From: an uncultured Elusimicrobiales bacterium
GTDB taxonomy: Bacteria; Elusimicrobiota; Elusimicrobia; Elusimicrobiales; Elusimicrobiaceae
DNA: 64,000 nt
Direction: 5' to 3'
Assembly (NCBI GenBank): GCA_944324115.1
Contig: CALUVB010000022.1
Coordinates: 115,315-179,314 of the forward strand
The position numbers were made by a program, and so were the translations under genes. Under the pieces are notes generated by a model. That model saw only the letters and a program-made list of their open reading frames with translations. It ran no database searches and was not told where the DNA came from. Shown one piece after another: positions 42,948 through 52,170 of the stretch; within the stretch, counting starts at the first letter, position 1; every line of letters begins with the position of its first letter.

Positions 42948-44350
42948 TTTATTTTCTCCGTTTGTTGTCCTTGCGGCGTATCTTTGACGCGATAGCCGGC
43001 CGCAGCCAACGCGGCGCGCAATTCGTCAGATTTCTTATAATCTTTTGCGGCGCGCGCGGCGGCGCGCTGCTGCAGCAGCTGGCACACCTCTGCGGGCAAT
43101 TCTTCCGTTTTTTCTTCTTCTGGCGCACGGAATAAATCCAAGGCCAGAATCGTATCGGCAAAGCGCAAAAAATCCACTTTCTCAGCCGGATTAAGCGCTG
43201 CGCCGCGCATATTTTCCCACACTACGGCCAATGCTTTGGGAGCGTTCAAATCGTCTTCCATAGCCGTACGGAAAAGTTTTTTGGCTTCTTCCAACGCCGT
43301 CGTAAAAGCCGCCGGCTGCCGCCCCGCCGCTTCAAGCGCCTTGGCGGCCTCACGGCGCAAAATTTGCAAACTTTTGCGCGCCGAGTCCAAAGACTCATAT
43401 GTAAATTCCAACTGGGTGCGGTAATGGGCCGTCAGGCATAAATAGCGATAGTCCAGCGGATCATAGCCTTTGTCGCGCAAAGTTTGCAGCGTCACGAAAG
43501 TGCCTCCAGACTTGGACATTTTCCCCGCACGCAGAACCAAAAACTCGCCATGCACCCAAAAGCGCACATAGCGTTGGCCGGTAGCGGCTTCGCTTTGGGC
43601 AATTTCATTAGTATGATGCACCGACACATGGTCTATTCCGCCGCAATGGATATCCAACGTCGGCCCCAAATACTTCATCGCCATGGCGGAACATTCCACA
43701 TGCCACCCCGGGAAACCAACCCCCCAAGGGCTGTCCCATTCCATTTGGCGTTTTTTGTCTTTAGGGGAGAACTTCCATAAGGCAAAATCCGTTGGATTTT
43801 TCTTTTCTTCGCTCATCTCCACCCGTGCGCCGCCCTTGAGTCCTTCCAAACGGCTGCGCCCCACCAGCGCATCATAGCGGTCAAACTTGGAGGTATCATA
43901 ATAAATCCCGTCAGAAGTACGGTAGGTGTATCCTTTTTCTTCCAAGGTTTTGACCAAGGCAATCATTTCCGGTATATGTGCCGTTGCGCGGCTGATGACA
44001 GTGGGACGAGTGCAATTCAGCGCATCAAAATCTTCAAAAAATTTCTGCTCGTAAAATTTAGCTATTTCCCATGCGCTTTTATTTTCGCGCGCGGTGGCCA
44101 CTTCCATTTTGTCTTCGCCTTCATCTCCATCGGAAACCAAATGCCCCACATCGGTTACGTTCATGACGTGTTTAAGCGGCAGGCTCAAACGCAAAGTCCG
44201 GGCCAACAAATCTTCAAAAATATAAGTGCGCATATTGCCTATATGCGCATAATTATACACGGTAGGGCCGCAGCAATACATGGTGGCTTCTTGGCTATGA
44301 AGCGGAGCAAAGGTCTCTTTACGGCGGGTTTCGGTATTATAAAGCTGCAT
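42944..44350 (-). CDS. cysS: Cysteinyl-tRNA synthetase
   Basis: Charges tRNA-Cys. Length is 468 residues. Zinc and active-site residues begin at CCGPTVYNYAHIGNMRT (HIGH variant HIGN), WHVECSAMAMKYLG and HCGGIDHVSVHHTNEIAQ follow, and KMSKSGGT is intact. The C-terminal helical domain ends in a Lys-rich tail. It starts 14 bases inside the upstream lipoprotein gene. Confidence 0.97.
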   Translation of the reverse strand: MQLYNTETRRKETFAPLHSQEATMYCCGPTVYNYAHIGNMRTYIFEDLLARTLRLSLPLKHVMNVTDVGHLVSDGDEGEDKMEVATARENKSAWEIAKFYEQKFFEDFDALNCTRPTVISRATAHIPEMIALVKTLEEKGYTYRTSDGIYYDTSKFDRYDALVGRSRLEGLKGGARVEMSEEKKNPTDFALWKFSPKDKKRQMEWDSPWGVGFPGWHVECSAMAMKYLGPTLDIHCGGIDHVSVHHTNEIAQSEAATGQRYVRFWVHGEFLVLRAGKMSKSGGTFVTLQTLRDKGYDPLDYRYLCLTAHYRTQLEFTYESLDSARKSLQILRREAAKALEAAGRQPAAFTTALEEAKKLFRTAMEDDLNAPKALAVVWENMRGAALNPAEKVDFLRFADTILALDLFRAPEEEKTEELPAEVCQLLQQRAAARAAKDYKKSDELRAALAAAGYRVKDTPQGQQTEKIK

Positions 44351-44915
44351 GATTTTGAGCCTCTTTCAACAGCGTATTATATTGTTTTACTAGAGTATCA
44401 AAAAACAAATTACAAGTGCTTTGGCCTACTTCATTAGCGGCCTGTTCCCCCAAAATACAACTTACTTCTATATCCGAAAGCGGATTGACCGCCCCCACGC
44501 TGGCAATAGAATATGTAAATCCGGCAGGCCGGTACTCGCGCAAGGCTTGCTTATAAGCTTGGTCTAATGCTTTTTGGAACAAGGCCATATTTTGGGAATT
44601 GGCCGCAGCCCCCAATTTGACTCGTTTTGCAGCAGCTACAACGGTAACATCAGTATAACGCCCGTAGGAAGCGGCGATTTCCTCCGACGTAAAATCAGCG
44701 CTTTCGTCTGGGGCGGAGTCCTGCGGGAAATCGTATTCGCCCAAAATGCTCGGAGCGGGCAAGTCCCCATAATAATTGTCTCCCATAAAACCAGACGGAT
44801 TTTCATACGCAGAATAATCTATCCCTTTCAGTTTGCGCGAAGCAGTATAATCGGCCGTGCTGCAAGCGGCGGTTAACAAAGCAGCTAATGCACAGAATAA
44901 AACGGTCTTTTTCAT
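44337..44915 (-). CDS. Hypothetical lipoprotein
   Basis: A 192-residue protein with lipobox LTAAC (Cys at 18) after a normal signal peptide (MKKTVLFCALAALLTAAC). The mature part has a Tyr/Gly/Pro-rich stretch (NPSGFMGDNYYGDLPAPS) and a C-terminal domain with a CILGEQ motif and two cysteines. No family recognised. I chose ATG 44915, which overlaps the ispDF stop (ATGA), over an upstream Met. Confidence 0.75.
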   Translation of the reverse strand: MKKTVLFCALAALLTAACSTADYTASRKLKGIDYSAYENPSGFMGDNYYGDLPAPSILGEYDFPQDSAPDESADFTSEEIAASYGRYTDVTVVAAAKRVKLGAAANSQNMALFQKALDQAYKQALREYRPAGFTYSIASVGAVNPLSDIEVSCILGEQAANEVGQSTCNLFFDTLVKQYNTLLKEAQNHAAL

Positions 44916-46066
44916 TTGTTCTCTCCAATCAATAAACTGACCACAGCCTGGCACATGGCCGCTTCTGCGCGGCCGATTTCGCCTACATGCTCGTGGCTTT
45001 TAGATTTAAAACTGACATCTTTTTCTTGTATCTCAAAAATTTTCGCCAAAGAGGCGCGTACCGCCGGATAGTGCGGGCTTATTTTAGGCTCTTGGGTAAT
45101 CAAGGTGGCATCTATATGCACAATTTGCGCCTGGTGTTGGCGCGCAAGCTCTAAGACGCGTTTGGCAATACGGCGGCTGTCTATTCCCTCAATACTTGGG
45201 TCCGAGGGCGGGAACAAAAGCCCAATTTCCCCCAAGCACAACGCTCCCAAAACAGCATCACATATGGCGTGCAGCACGACGTCTCCGTCGCTATGTCCTA
45301 CAAAACCTTTACTGTACGGCAGCTCTACCCCGCCGATAATAAATTTACGCCCCGCCGCCATACGGTGCAGATCAAATCCGAATCCGGTGCGCTGATGCAG
45401 CTGGGTATTTAAAAACGCTTCCGCCATAACTAAATCCTCCGGCGTCGTAATTTTCAAATTTTGATAATCTGATAGTTCTATTTTCACGCTCACGCCCAGG
45501 CGTTCCACCAACTGCGACTCATCGGTGGCATCTTGCAAATAGCCAAATTTATCCAACGCGCGCCGCAGCACGTCGGCCCGGTAACACTGCGGAGTTTGCG
45601 CCGCCCACAGGCTGCTCCGCTCCAAGGTGCGCTCCACCATACCGGCACGCACTTGCTTCACCGTATCCTTGACGGGAACAGCCAATACGGCAGCCCCTTC
45701 CGCAAAACCGCGCTGCAAACAGCGTGCAGCGGCCTGCGGGTCCACCAATGGGCGAGCCCCGTCGTGTACGGCAATAGCCTGTACGCGGCTGTCTAATGCC
45801 TGTACCCCGTTTATTACAGAGGCCATACGCGTCGCCCCGGGGAGAGCAAAAGTTAAATCAGAAAAATATTTTTTTAGGACTTCTCGGTTTTCAGCGGCCG
45901 TCACAACCACAATCTGGCGCACAGACGGTATTTTTTTAAATGCTTCTACGGCACGCACCAATATGGGCCGACCGGCTAAAGGCAACATTTGCTTTGGGCG
46001 CCCCATTCTTTTTCCCAAACCGCCGGCCACAATCACGGCGCCGGCAAAAGTAAGTTCTTGCTGCAT
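44912..46066 (-). CDS. ispDF: Bifunctional IspD-IspF (MEP pathway)
   Basis: A fusion of 2-C-methyl-D-erythritol 4-phosphate cytidylyltransferase (about 1-220; VIVAGGLGKRMG, VHDGARPLV, ATDESQLVE) and 2-C-methyl-D-erythritol 2,4-cyclodiphosphate synthase (about 225-384; GFGFDLHRM, GHSDGDVVLHAICDAVLGA, FKSKSHEHVGEIGR). The start ATG 46066 has AGGA 7 bases upstream. The fusion is known from other phyla and makes isopentenyl precursors. It is 7 bases downstream of the PIN/TRAM gene. Confidence 0.94.
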   Translation of the reverse strand: MQQELTFAGAVIVAGGLGKRMGRPKQMLPLAGRPILVRAVEAFKKIPSVRQIVVVTAAENREVLKKYFSDLTFALPGATRMASVINGVQALDSRVQAIAVHDGARPLVDPQAAARCLQRGFAEGAAVLAVPVKDTVKQVRAGMVERTLERSSLWAAQTPQCYRADVLRRALDKFGYLQDATDESQLVERLGVSVKIELSDYQNLKITTPEDLVMAEAFLNTQLHQRTGFGFDLHRMAAGRKFIIGGVELPYSKGFVGHSDGDVVLHAICDAVLGALCLGEIGLLFPPSDPSIEGIDSRRIAKRVLELARQHQAQIVHIDATLITQEPKISPHYPAVRASLAKIFEIQEKDVSFKSKSHEHVGEIGRAEAAMCQAVVSLLIGENK

Positions 46067-46073
46067 GTGTATC

Positions 46074-47021
46074 CTATTTAGTCTTGGCAAAAATCATACG
46101 GCCGGAAGAAGTTTGCAAGATAGAATACACCGCCACCTCTGTCCGTTTACCGATAAATTTGCGTCCGTCTTCCACTACGACCATGGTGCCGTCGTCTAGG
46201 TAACCGATGCCTTGTTCTTTTTCTTTCCCGTCTTTCATGATAAACAACGACATAGTCTCTCCAGGCAAAACCACCGGTTTAAGCGCGGTAGCCAGATCAG
46301 CAATATTCAACACCACCACATCATACAAAGCGCCCAGTTTGTTAATATTAAAATCCAGCGTGACCACTTCGGCATCAAAACTCTTGGCCAATTTGACTAC
46401 GCGTTCCGCGTCGTTTGGCGCTTTTGGCGTTTTGGAAGTAACCCGCACGGCAATTTCTTTTAATTCCTGTAAACGCGTCGCCACATCTAACCCCCGGCGG
46501 CCTTTGGCACGCTCCAACGGGTCTTTTGAGGCGGCCATTTTATTTAACGCCTCCAGCACAAACACCGGGATCACAATAATACCGGAAAGGAAATTAATTT
46601 CGCACAAATCCACAATACGCCCGTCCATCAAGGCACTTACATCGGCCACCTTCAGATGCCGGCCCTTATAGGAAAGCCCTTCCAAATCACGTGATTTAAA
46701 CAGACTGGCCAATACTCCAAAAACAATTAACCCGATTTCTACTTTGCGCCCATGTTCCATCCACCACGCCAAAGAACCGCTGCCGGAAAAATTCTGCACG
46801 GCGTAATCGGTAAACACAAACAACAAATATCCCAACAAAAATCCCGAGCAGGCAATCATAATCTTAATCAGACGCAATCTTTTAAAAACAGCCTCTGCAA
46901 TAATCACTATCAGCGCGCATAAAAGCCCCGCCGCCAAAGACACGGGATCTTTATCAATAAAATCATAAGTTAAAAACGGAAAAGCAATTAACGTGGAAAA
47001 CCGAAATAGCCAAATAGGCAT
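46074..47021 (-). CDS. PIN/TRAM-domain membrane protein (YacL-like)
   Basis: A 315-residue protein. Four N-terminal membrane segments (about 1-110) are followed by a PIN nuclease-like domain (KVADVSALMDGRIVDLCEINFLSGIIVIP, then DVVTLDFNINKLG-type acidic residues) and a C-terminal TRAM domain (VLPGETMSLFIMKDGKEKEQGIGYLDDGTMVVVED). The same domain order and ispDF neighbour occur in YacL proteins. ATG 47021 has GGGAGG 5 bases before it. It is the first gene of the leftward operon. Confidence 0.9.
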   Translation of the reverse strand: MPIWLFRFSTLIAFPFLTYDFIDKDPVSLAAGLLCALIVIIAEAVFKRLRLIKIMIACSGFLLGYLLFVFTDYAVQNFSGSGSLAWWMEHGRKVEIGLIVFGVLASLFKSRDLEGLSYKGRHLKVADVSALMDGRIVDLCEINFLSGIIVIPVFVLEALNKMAASKDPLERAKGRRGLDVATRLQELKEIAVRVTSKTPKAPNDAERVVKLAKSFDAEVVTLDFNINKLGALYDVVVLNIADLATALKPVVLPGETMSLFIMKDGKEKEQGIGYLDDGTMVVVEDGRKFIGKRTEVAVYSILQTSSGRMIFAKTK

Positions 47022-47236
47022 ATATCCTCCCAAATACAGCCGGTTACACCGGGCAGTATAGAATAAAGTATATATATATTTTATCATTCTCTTGCTGCTT
47101 TGTCAGAAAACACCCGTTCCGCTGACATTTACGGTCTTTGCGCCCAATATGGCCGTAGAAAACCAGCCACACACAAAGTCAGACTTCCCAAACACATTGA
47201 CGGCGGAGAGGGCCTAGAATTTGATATCATATACAT

Positions 47237-48103
47237 ATGCTTTTAGAAGGGAAAACACTAGCCGCCGCTTTACGGGCCCCGCTGGCACAGCGGGCGGAAG
47301 CTGTACGCCAAAAATTAGGCCGTCAGATATCGCTGTTTGCTGTCGGCTCTACGGAAGATTACGGCGCCTATGTGTACTTGAAAAAAGAAGTACAAGCCGC
47401 GGAAAAGTTAGGGGTAAAGTGTCAAGTTCATGAAGTGAATGCCAACACGTCTGTCAATCACTTTTTAGAATTATTACAGCAGGCTTCTTCTGCTGCGGAC
47501 ATAGATGCTATTTTGATCCCCCGCCCTTTGCCTGAGGCTTTGGCCCGGAGCGGTTTTACGCATTTCATCGCACCGGAGAAAGACATTGACGGCATGTCTC
47601 ATATTGCCGCAGGCAATTTGTTCCTGTGCAAGACTTGGAGCGATGTACAAAATTTGCCCACTTTTGTACCCTGCACCGCCTTGGCGGTAATCCGTCTGTT
47701 AGACGCGTATGGCATTGACCCGCAAGGGCAGGAAACAGCCGTCATCGGCCGTTCTCCTACGGTGGGCCGTCCGTTGGCGCATTTGCTTACTTGTCGCAAC
47801 GCCACAGTAAAAATCTGCCATACCTTCACCCGGGATTTGGCGCTGTCTCTGGAAAATACAGATATAATCTGTGCGGCGGCGGGCTGCCCGGGTTTGCTCA
47901 CTCCACAAAATGTAAAAGAGGGCGCTACCATTATAGACATCGCCACCAATTTAGATGAACAAGGACATCTCTGCGGCGATGCCTGTACCCAACAGCTGGT
48001 AGAACGCGGCTGCCATATTTCCCCCGTACCCGGCGGAGTGGGCCCCGTAACGCTTGCATGCCTGCTGGAAAACATTATATTATCTGGGGAAAGAAAAGTT
48101 TAA
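47237..48103 (+). CDS. folD: Bifunctional methylenetetrahydrofolate dehydrogenase/cyclohydrolase
   Basis: Interconverts one-carbon folates. Length is 288 residues. YVYLKKEVQAAEKLGV carries the catalytic Lys, DAILIPRPLPEAL and the dinucleotide site AVIGRSPTVGRPLAHLL follow, and PGGVGPVTLACLLEN is at the end. There is no Shine-Dalgarno next to ATG 47237, and a -10-like TATCAT (47225-47230) lies only a few bases upstream, so the mRNA may be leaderless. Confidence 0.94.
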   Translation: MLLEGKTLAAALRAPLAQRAEAVRQKLGRQISLFAVGSTEDYGAYVYLKKEVQAAEKLGVKCQVHEVNANTSVNHFLELLQQASSAADIDAILIPRPLPEALARSGFTHFIAPEKDIDGMSHIAAGNLFLCKTWSDVQNLPTFVPCTALAVIRLLDAYGIDPQGQETAVIGRSPTVGRPLAHLLTCRNATVKICHTFTRDLALSLENTDIICAAAGCPGLLTPQNVKEGATIIDIATNLDEQGHLCGDACTQQLVERGCHISPVPGGVGPVTLACLLENIILSGERKV

Positions 48104-48113
48104 AGGAGATGCT

Positions 48114-48539
48114 ATGAAAACTTTCGTACACTTGGCCGTATTATCCGCTCTGTGTCTGACATTGGGTGCTTGTTCTTCTACAAACACGCAAAATCAAGAC
48201 AACCAAGGATATCAACGCAAAATTTATTTGACGGAAGAGGATTATTTGGAAGATTTAGACAAACAAGCCTTTTTAGAACGCCGCGAAGCGAAGCCAAACG
48301 TAGAGTCCGAATATATCTTTGAATTGCAGCCGGAAACGCAAAAAAACGTCTATTTCTTTGACGAACGCACACAGCCTAAGGTGTCCGGCGTGCCCAGCGA
48401 ACGCGATTATCGCACCACCAAACGCTTATGGGAAAAACCGCGTCGCTATTCACCGGACCAATATTATGGCAATCAAGAAGCCCCCGCAGAAGAAAGCTAC
48501 AGCTCCTCTTCTGCTTCCTACTCCGGATACGACTATTAA
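48114..48539 (+). CDS. Hypothetical lipoprotein with Tyr/Ser-rich tail
   Basis: A 141-residue protein with lipobox TLGAC (Cys about 20). The mature part is hydrophilic and charged, with YLTEEDYLEDLDKQAFLERR in the middle and a low-complexity SYSSSSASYSGYDY end. No family recognised. AAAGGAG precedes ATG 48114, 10 bases after folD. Confidence 0.75.
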   Translation: MKTFVHLAVLSALCLTLGACSSTNTQNQDNQGYQRKIYLTEEDYLEDLDKQAFLERREAKPNVESEYIFELQPETQKNVYFFDERTQPKVSGVPSERDYRTTKRLWEKPRRYSPDQYYGNQEAPAEESYSSSSASYSGYDY

Positions 48540-48546
48540 TTTTTAC

Positions 48547-48572
48547 AACCCCGCCTTTAGGCGGGGTTTTTT
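48547..48572 (+). terminator. Terminator of the folD-lipoprotein operon
   Basis: Stem AACCCCGCC with GGCGGGGTT, loop TTTA, then TTTTTT. Confidence 0.92.
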
Positions 48573-48668
48573 GTCGGATTGCAAGCAACCACACGAGCCC
48601 TCGCTGCCAAGAAGCCTTGCACAATGCCCTAATTCCGCCCGAACGGGGGAAATGTTTTTACATAAAAA

Positions 48669-49451
48669 CTATTGGAGAGGAATTTTGGTCTTTTTGGAGA
48701 GGCGCAGCGGCGCATATTTCTCATACAATTCTTGCGGCAGATCATGTTTTACCGGCACAAACAAACCCGGATTATCCGTAAAAATACCATCTACGCCAAT
48801 ACGCTCCAAAGAATGAGCGGTATACCGATCGTTTACCGTGTAAACAAATACGCTGCGGCCTTCGGCGTGGCACACATCAACAATTTCTTTGGTAATGCGC
48901 GTTTTGCTCATATGCACGCTGGCCGCCTCAATATTGCGCGCTTTCTGAGGCTCAAACAAGCGGGTTAACAATCCAATGCGCGCACCTGGCGCAATTTTGC
49001 GCAAACGCTGCAAGGTGGGATAATCAAAACTGGAGAAAAGCATTTTTTTCAATGCTTCCGGGCCAAAGGCGCTGGCTCTTTCCCAAATAATCTTTTCAAT
49101 ACCCGGATAGACATTATCATCATTTTTAATCTCTATATTCAATACTTCCAAATCTTCCACAATAACCGGCAACACTTCCCGCAAAATGGGTGGGCGTACC
49201 AGCATATCTTTATCAAAAGAATGCACTATACGGCAATGTTGCAGCTCTGGCCAAGTAATATCTTTAATGTCGCGCGAGCAGGTAGTGTCGGACCCCAAAT
49301 CATAATCATGATGCACCACCAAACAGCCGTCTTTGCTTAAATGCACATCTAATTCATAATGCGTGCACCCCAGCTGTCTGGCTAAAGCAAAAGCCGGCAG
49401 GGAATTGGCAGGAGCAAGCGCACTGGCGCCACGATGTGCAAAGTATAACAT
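48669..49451 (-). CDS. Glycerophosphodiester phosphodiesterase
   Basis: Hydrolyses glycerophosphodiesters to glycerol 3-phosphate. Length is 260 residues from ATG 49451. FAHRGAS and PANSLPAF are followed by YELDVHLSKDGCLVVHHD (metal-binding Glu, Asp, His), LNIEIK and the C-terminal GVDGIFTDNPG. An upstream GTG at 49538 would add a hydrophobic stretch that could be a signal peptide, but AGGG sits before 49451, so I prefer the shorter form. Confidence 0.9.
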   Translation of the reverse strand: MLYFAHRGASALAPANSLPAFALARQLGCTHYELDVHLSKDGCLVVHHDYDLGSDTTCSRDIKDITWPELQHCRIVHSFDKDMLVRPPILREVLPVIVEDLEVLNIEIKNDDNVYPGIEKIIWERASAFGPEALKKMLFSSFDYPTLQRLRKIAPGARIGLLTRLFEPQKARNIEAASVHMSKTRITKEIVDVCHAEGRSVFVYTVNDRYTAHSLERIGVDGIFTDNPGLFVPVKHDLPQELYEKYAPLRLSKKTKIPLQ

Positions 49452-49841
49452 ATCCCTATTGTAACAAAAACCCCGCTGCAGACCAATAACCGCTATAGAT
49501 AAGAAAACAAGCGCTGCCAATCTATTATTTTCCCCCACGGGAAAACATGGTATATTTACAGTATTGTTTCTGCCAAACGGGTCTCTCGCTTAAAAGACGC
49601 ATGAGATTTCTTGCTTTTATATGGGTTTTCTCTCCGGGTAACCGGCATATGGCAGTATAGCGCGCAGGCCCAAAGCAAATCCGCCGCTTATAATACGCCA
49701 GCGGCCGTTCGTTTGCCGTGCCGGCTTGGCCTTGTCATCTGCCGGAAGGCCTAGTTTATATATAATCTCTTTTACCATCTGATAAGATGCCGTCAAAAAA
49801 ATGTCCCTCCTCCCTCTAAACCAAAAAGTCACCCATGCAAT
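49452..49841. other. Spacer between GDPD and mscL
   Basis: No gene is supported. A perfect 7-bp hairpin (TTTTCCC/GGGAAAA, 49528-49545) is present. A minus-strand open frame here overlaps the mscL terminator and looks accidental. Confidence 0.5.
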
Positions 49842-49866
49842 AAAAAAACGGCGCAGGGCGGCGCCG
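49842..49866 (-). terminator. Terminator of the secA-mscL operon
   Basis: Stem CGGCGC with GCGCCG (49849-49854, 49861-49866), a six-base loop, then seven T on the minus strand. Confidence 0.85.
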
Positions 49867-49887
49867 CTTTTCAGGTTCAAATCTAAC

Positions 49888-50352
49888 TTATTTTTCCAAG
49901 TCAGCCGTACAATTGGGGCATTTTACTGCCCGCTTATCTATACTGCTAAAGCAGAACGGACAAGTTTTGACAACCGGGGCCGCAGCCGGCTTTTTTTTCA
50001 AATTGTCCAATTTGTTAATCACTTTAATTAAAAGGAAAATACATAAAGCGACAATCAAAAAACTAATTACCGTATTTAAAAAATTTCCCACATTCAGCGT
50101 TGTGGCTCCCGCCGTCTGCGCCGCGGACAAAGAAGCATACGGGCCTGCTTGGCTGCCTTCTTTAATAACAATAAACCAATTAGAAAAATCCACCTTCCCC
50201 ATCAGAAGTCCCAGCGGCGGCATTAAGATATCCGCCACCATGGAATTCACTATTTTTGTAAAAGCTCCGCCAATGATGATACCTATCGCCATGTCAATTA
50301 CATTGCCGCGCATGACGAATGTTTTAAATTCTGAAATTATATTTTTAATCAT
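49888..50352 (-). CDS. mscL: Large-conductance mechanosensitive channel with C-terminal zinc ribbon
   Basis: A 154-residue MscL. The first helix is FVMRGNVIDMAIGIIIGGAFTKIVNSMVADILMPPLG and the second span TVISFLIVALCIFLLIKVINKL. After the usual end a CPFCFSSIDKRAVKCPNC zinc ribbon is added, seen in some other phyla. ATG 50352 has AGGAGAAAAA before it, overlapping the cofE-like gene by 8 bases. Confidence 0.93.
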   Translation of the reverse strand: MIKNIISEFKTFVMRGNVIDMAIGIIIGGAFTKIVNSMVADILMPPLGLLMGKVDFSNWFIVIKEGSQAGPYASLSAAQTAGATTLNVGNFLNTVISFLIVALCIFLLIKVINKLDNLKKKPAAAPVVKTCPFCFSSIDKRAVKCPNCTADLEK

Positions 50353-51070
50353 TTTTTCTCCTCTTGCCTGCCAACCCCGCTTTGCGAAAAAGAGGGGCAT
50401 ATAAATCTTGTTCCGGCGGATAGATAATCTCCTTAGGGTTGGTCTTATTTACAAAGCGCACCGGCGCGCCGCTGATGCGGCATAAAGGCCGGCGTTCCCG
50501 CCGCTCCCCCATAAGCAGAGCCGCCGAAGCAGCTAATGCGTCTGCCAAATTCACCCACGTCGTCTCCAATTTCTTTCCAAAAATATCTTCCTTCCCCCGT
50601 TCGTCGCGCACGCCCTCAAAGCCCGCATACGCCACGGCAGCGCCAATCACCCCCGCGCGCAGCGGCAGAATTAGACTGTCCGTAATAATAACCCCCGCTT
50701 TCTTAATGCCATATTGGGTGCATAAAGCAGCCCGCAATTGTGCCGCGCAGGCATACAAATCATGTGGCAGCAGCAGCAATTTGCCATCTGCGTTGGATTC
50801 GTCTATGCCTGCATTCGTCATGACCATTCCGTCTTTAATAGTCAACCAAGCCAATTTTGTTTTTAAGGCTCGTTCGCTTTCGCGCCTAATAAGCGCTTCT
50901 TTCTGGCGTTTGCTGACATACGGCACAGCCAAGCCTTTCCACAGACAGACCAACTTAGACGACACGACCAAAATGTCCCGCTCCGCCACTTGGGGCACAT
51001 GACGGAAAATAAAGCGGGGCAAGTCTTCGTTCTCTTTAAATACAGCTGTATGGTACGCGGTTACCTGCAT
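50345..51070 (-). CDS. CofE-like gamma-glutamyl ligase
   Basis: A 241-residue member of the coenzyme F420-0:L-glutamate ligase (CofE) family: DILVVSSKLVCLWKG, AGIDESNADGKLLLLP, GVIITDSLILPLRAGVIGAAVAYAG and EDIFGKKLETTWVNLADALAASAALLMGE fit the family order. No other F420 gene is visible, so the substrate may be a different glutamylated cofactor. It shares one base with the hemW stop. Confidence 0.85.
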   Translation of the reverse strand: MQVTAYHTAVFKENEDLPRFIFRHVPQVAERDILVVSSKLVCLWKGLAVPYVSKRQKEALIRRESERALKTKLAWLTIKDGMVMTNAGIDESNADGKLLLLPHDLYACAAQLRAALCTQYGIKKAGVIITDSLILPLRAGVIGAAVAYAGFEGVRDERGKEDIFGKKLETTWVNLADALAASAALLMGERRERRPLCRISGAPVRFVNKTNPKEIIYPPEQDLYAPLFRKAGLAGKRRKND

Positions 51071-52170
51071 TATTCAGTTTCAAAAGGGGCGACAAAAGCC
51101 ATAAAAGCCTGATTGCCCAAAAACAATCCTTCAAAAGTTAATTTTATTATATCCTTTTTTCTCTCAATTAATCCGCGGGAGATCAATTTTTGAATAGGCC
51201 GTGCAAAAAGCTGTTGTTGCCGCGCTGTCAGCCTCACTCCTTCCCGCATACGCAGCCCCAGCATAATTTGTTCTCCTTCTTTGGCCATTGCGTCTAATGT
51301 TTCGGCAAAATCAGTGGGGGATTGGCCCCGGCGCATACGGTGTATATATTCCGGCACAGAGCTTACATTGCAGCGCCGGGTGCCGCTTTGATAAGAAGCG
51401 GCCGCCGCCCCCAACCCGACATAAGAACCATTACGCCAATAATTGACGTTATGGCGGCTCTGATAGCCGGGCCGGGAAAAATTGGAAATTTCATAATGAA
51501 CAAAACCACTCTGTTCCAGCAAGAAATGCGTTTGCTCCAATTCTCTCCGCAGCAAATCCTCATCTGTTTGCACGCCTTCTTGGTAGAAAGGAGTTCCTGG
51601 CTCTATCTGCAGGCCATAAACAGAAATATGTTCCGGCTTCAAGGAAACAAGCCGCTTCAGCCCCGCCAAAAAATTTTGTTCCGTCTGCCCGGGCAACCCG
51701 GCTATTAAATCTGCGCTTATGTTTTCAAAACCTTCTTTGCGCGCCAGCTCATAAGCAGTCAAAAAGACAGATGCATCGTGAATACGCCCAATGCGCCGCA
51801 GCACTTCGTCGTCAAAGCTTTGCAAACCTAGGCTCAAGCGGTTAAACCCTGCTTCTTTTAACAGGTGCAATTTTTCAGCGCTTGCGCTTTCCGGATTGGC
51901 TTCCAAGGTACTCTCTGCAAACGCAGCCAGCGGCCCGAAATACCGCGCTATCAGCCCGACCAATCGTTCCAACTGACAAACAGAGAGCAAACTAGGCGTT
52001 CCCCCTCCGACATAGAGCGTGTCAAAACGCGTTTCCGCATAAAGAGAAGCCTCCTTTTCCAGCGCATTCAGATAGTCGTCTATCTGCTGTTCCGCGCCCG
52101 CAAAGGAGGCAAAATCACAATACCGGCACTTTTGTCGGCAAAAAGGAATATGAATATAAAGGCCGCTCAT
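51070..52170 (-). CDS. hemW: Radical SAM protein HemW-like (coproporphyrinogen oxidase family)
   Basis: A 366-residue radical SAM protein. [16 protein letters not shown] carries the CxxxCxxC cluster. [12 protein letters not shown] and [10 protein letters not shown] follow, [23 protein letters not shown] is the family block, and a HemN_C domain ends it. Current work assigns HemW to heme chaperoning and not to coproporphyrinogen oxidation. It overlaps prfB by ATGA. Confidence 0.92.
   Translation of the reverse strand: MSGLYIHIPFCRQKCRYCDFASFAGAEQQIDDYLNALEKEASLYAETRFDTLYVGGGTPSLLSVCQLERLVGLIARYFGPLAAFAESTLEANPESASAEKLHLLKEAGFNRLSLGLQSFDDEVLRRIGRIHDASVFLTAYELARKEGFENISADLIAGLPGQTEQNFLAGLKRLVSLKPEHISVYGLQIEPGTPFYQEGVQTDEDLLRRELEQTHFLLEQSGFVHYEISNFSRPGYQSRHNVNYWRNGSYVGLGAAAASYQSGTRRCNVSSVPEYIHRMRRGQSPTDFAETLDAMAKEGEQIMLGLRMREGVRLTARQQQLFARPIQKLISRGLIERKKDIIKLTFEGLFLGNQAFMAFVAPFETE

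Noticed and set aside
49617..49880. 87-residue reading frame downstream of mscL
   Set aside because: It overlaps the mscL terminator, has no ribosome binding site and no family resemblance.
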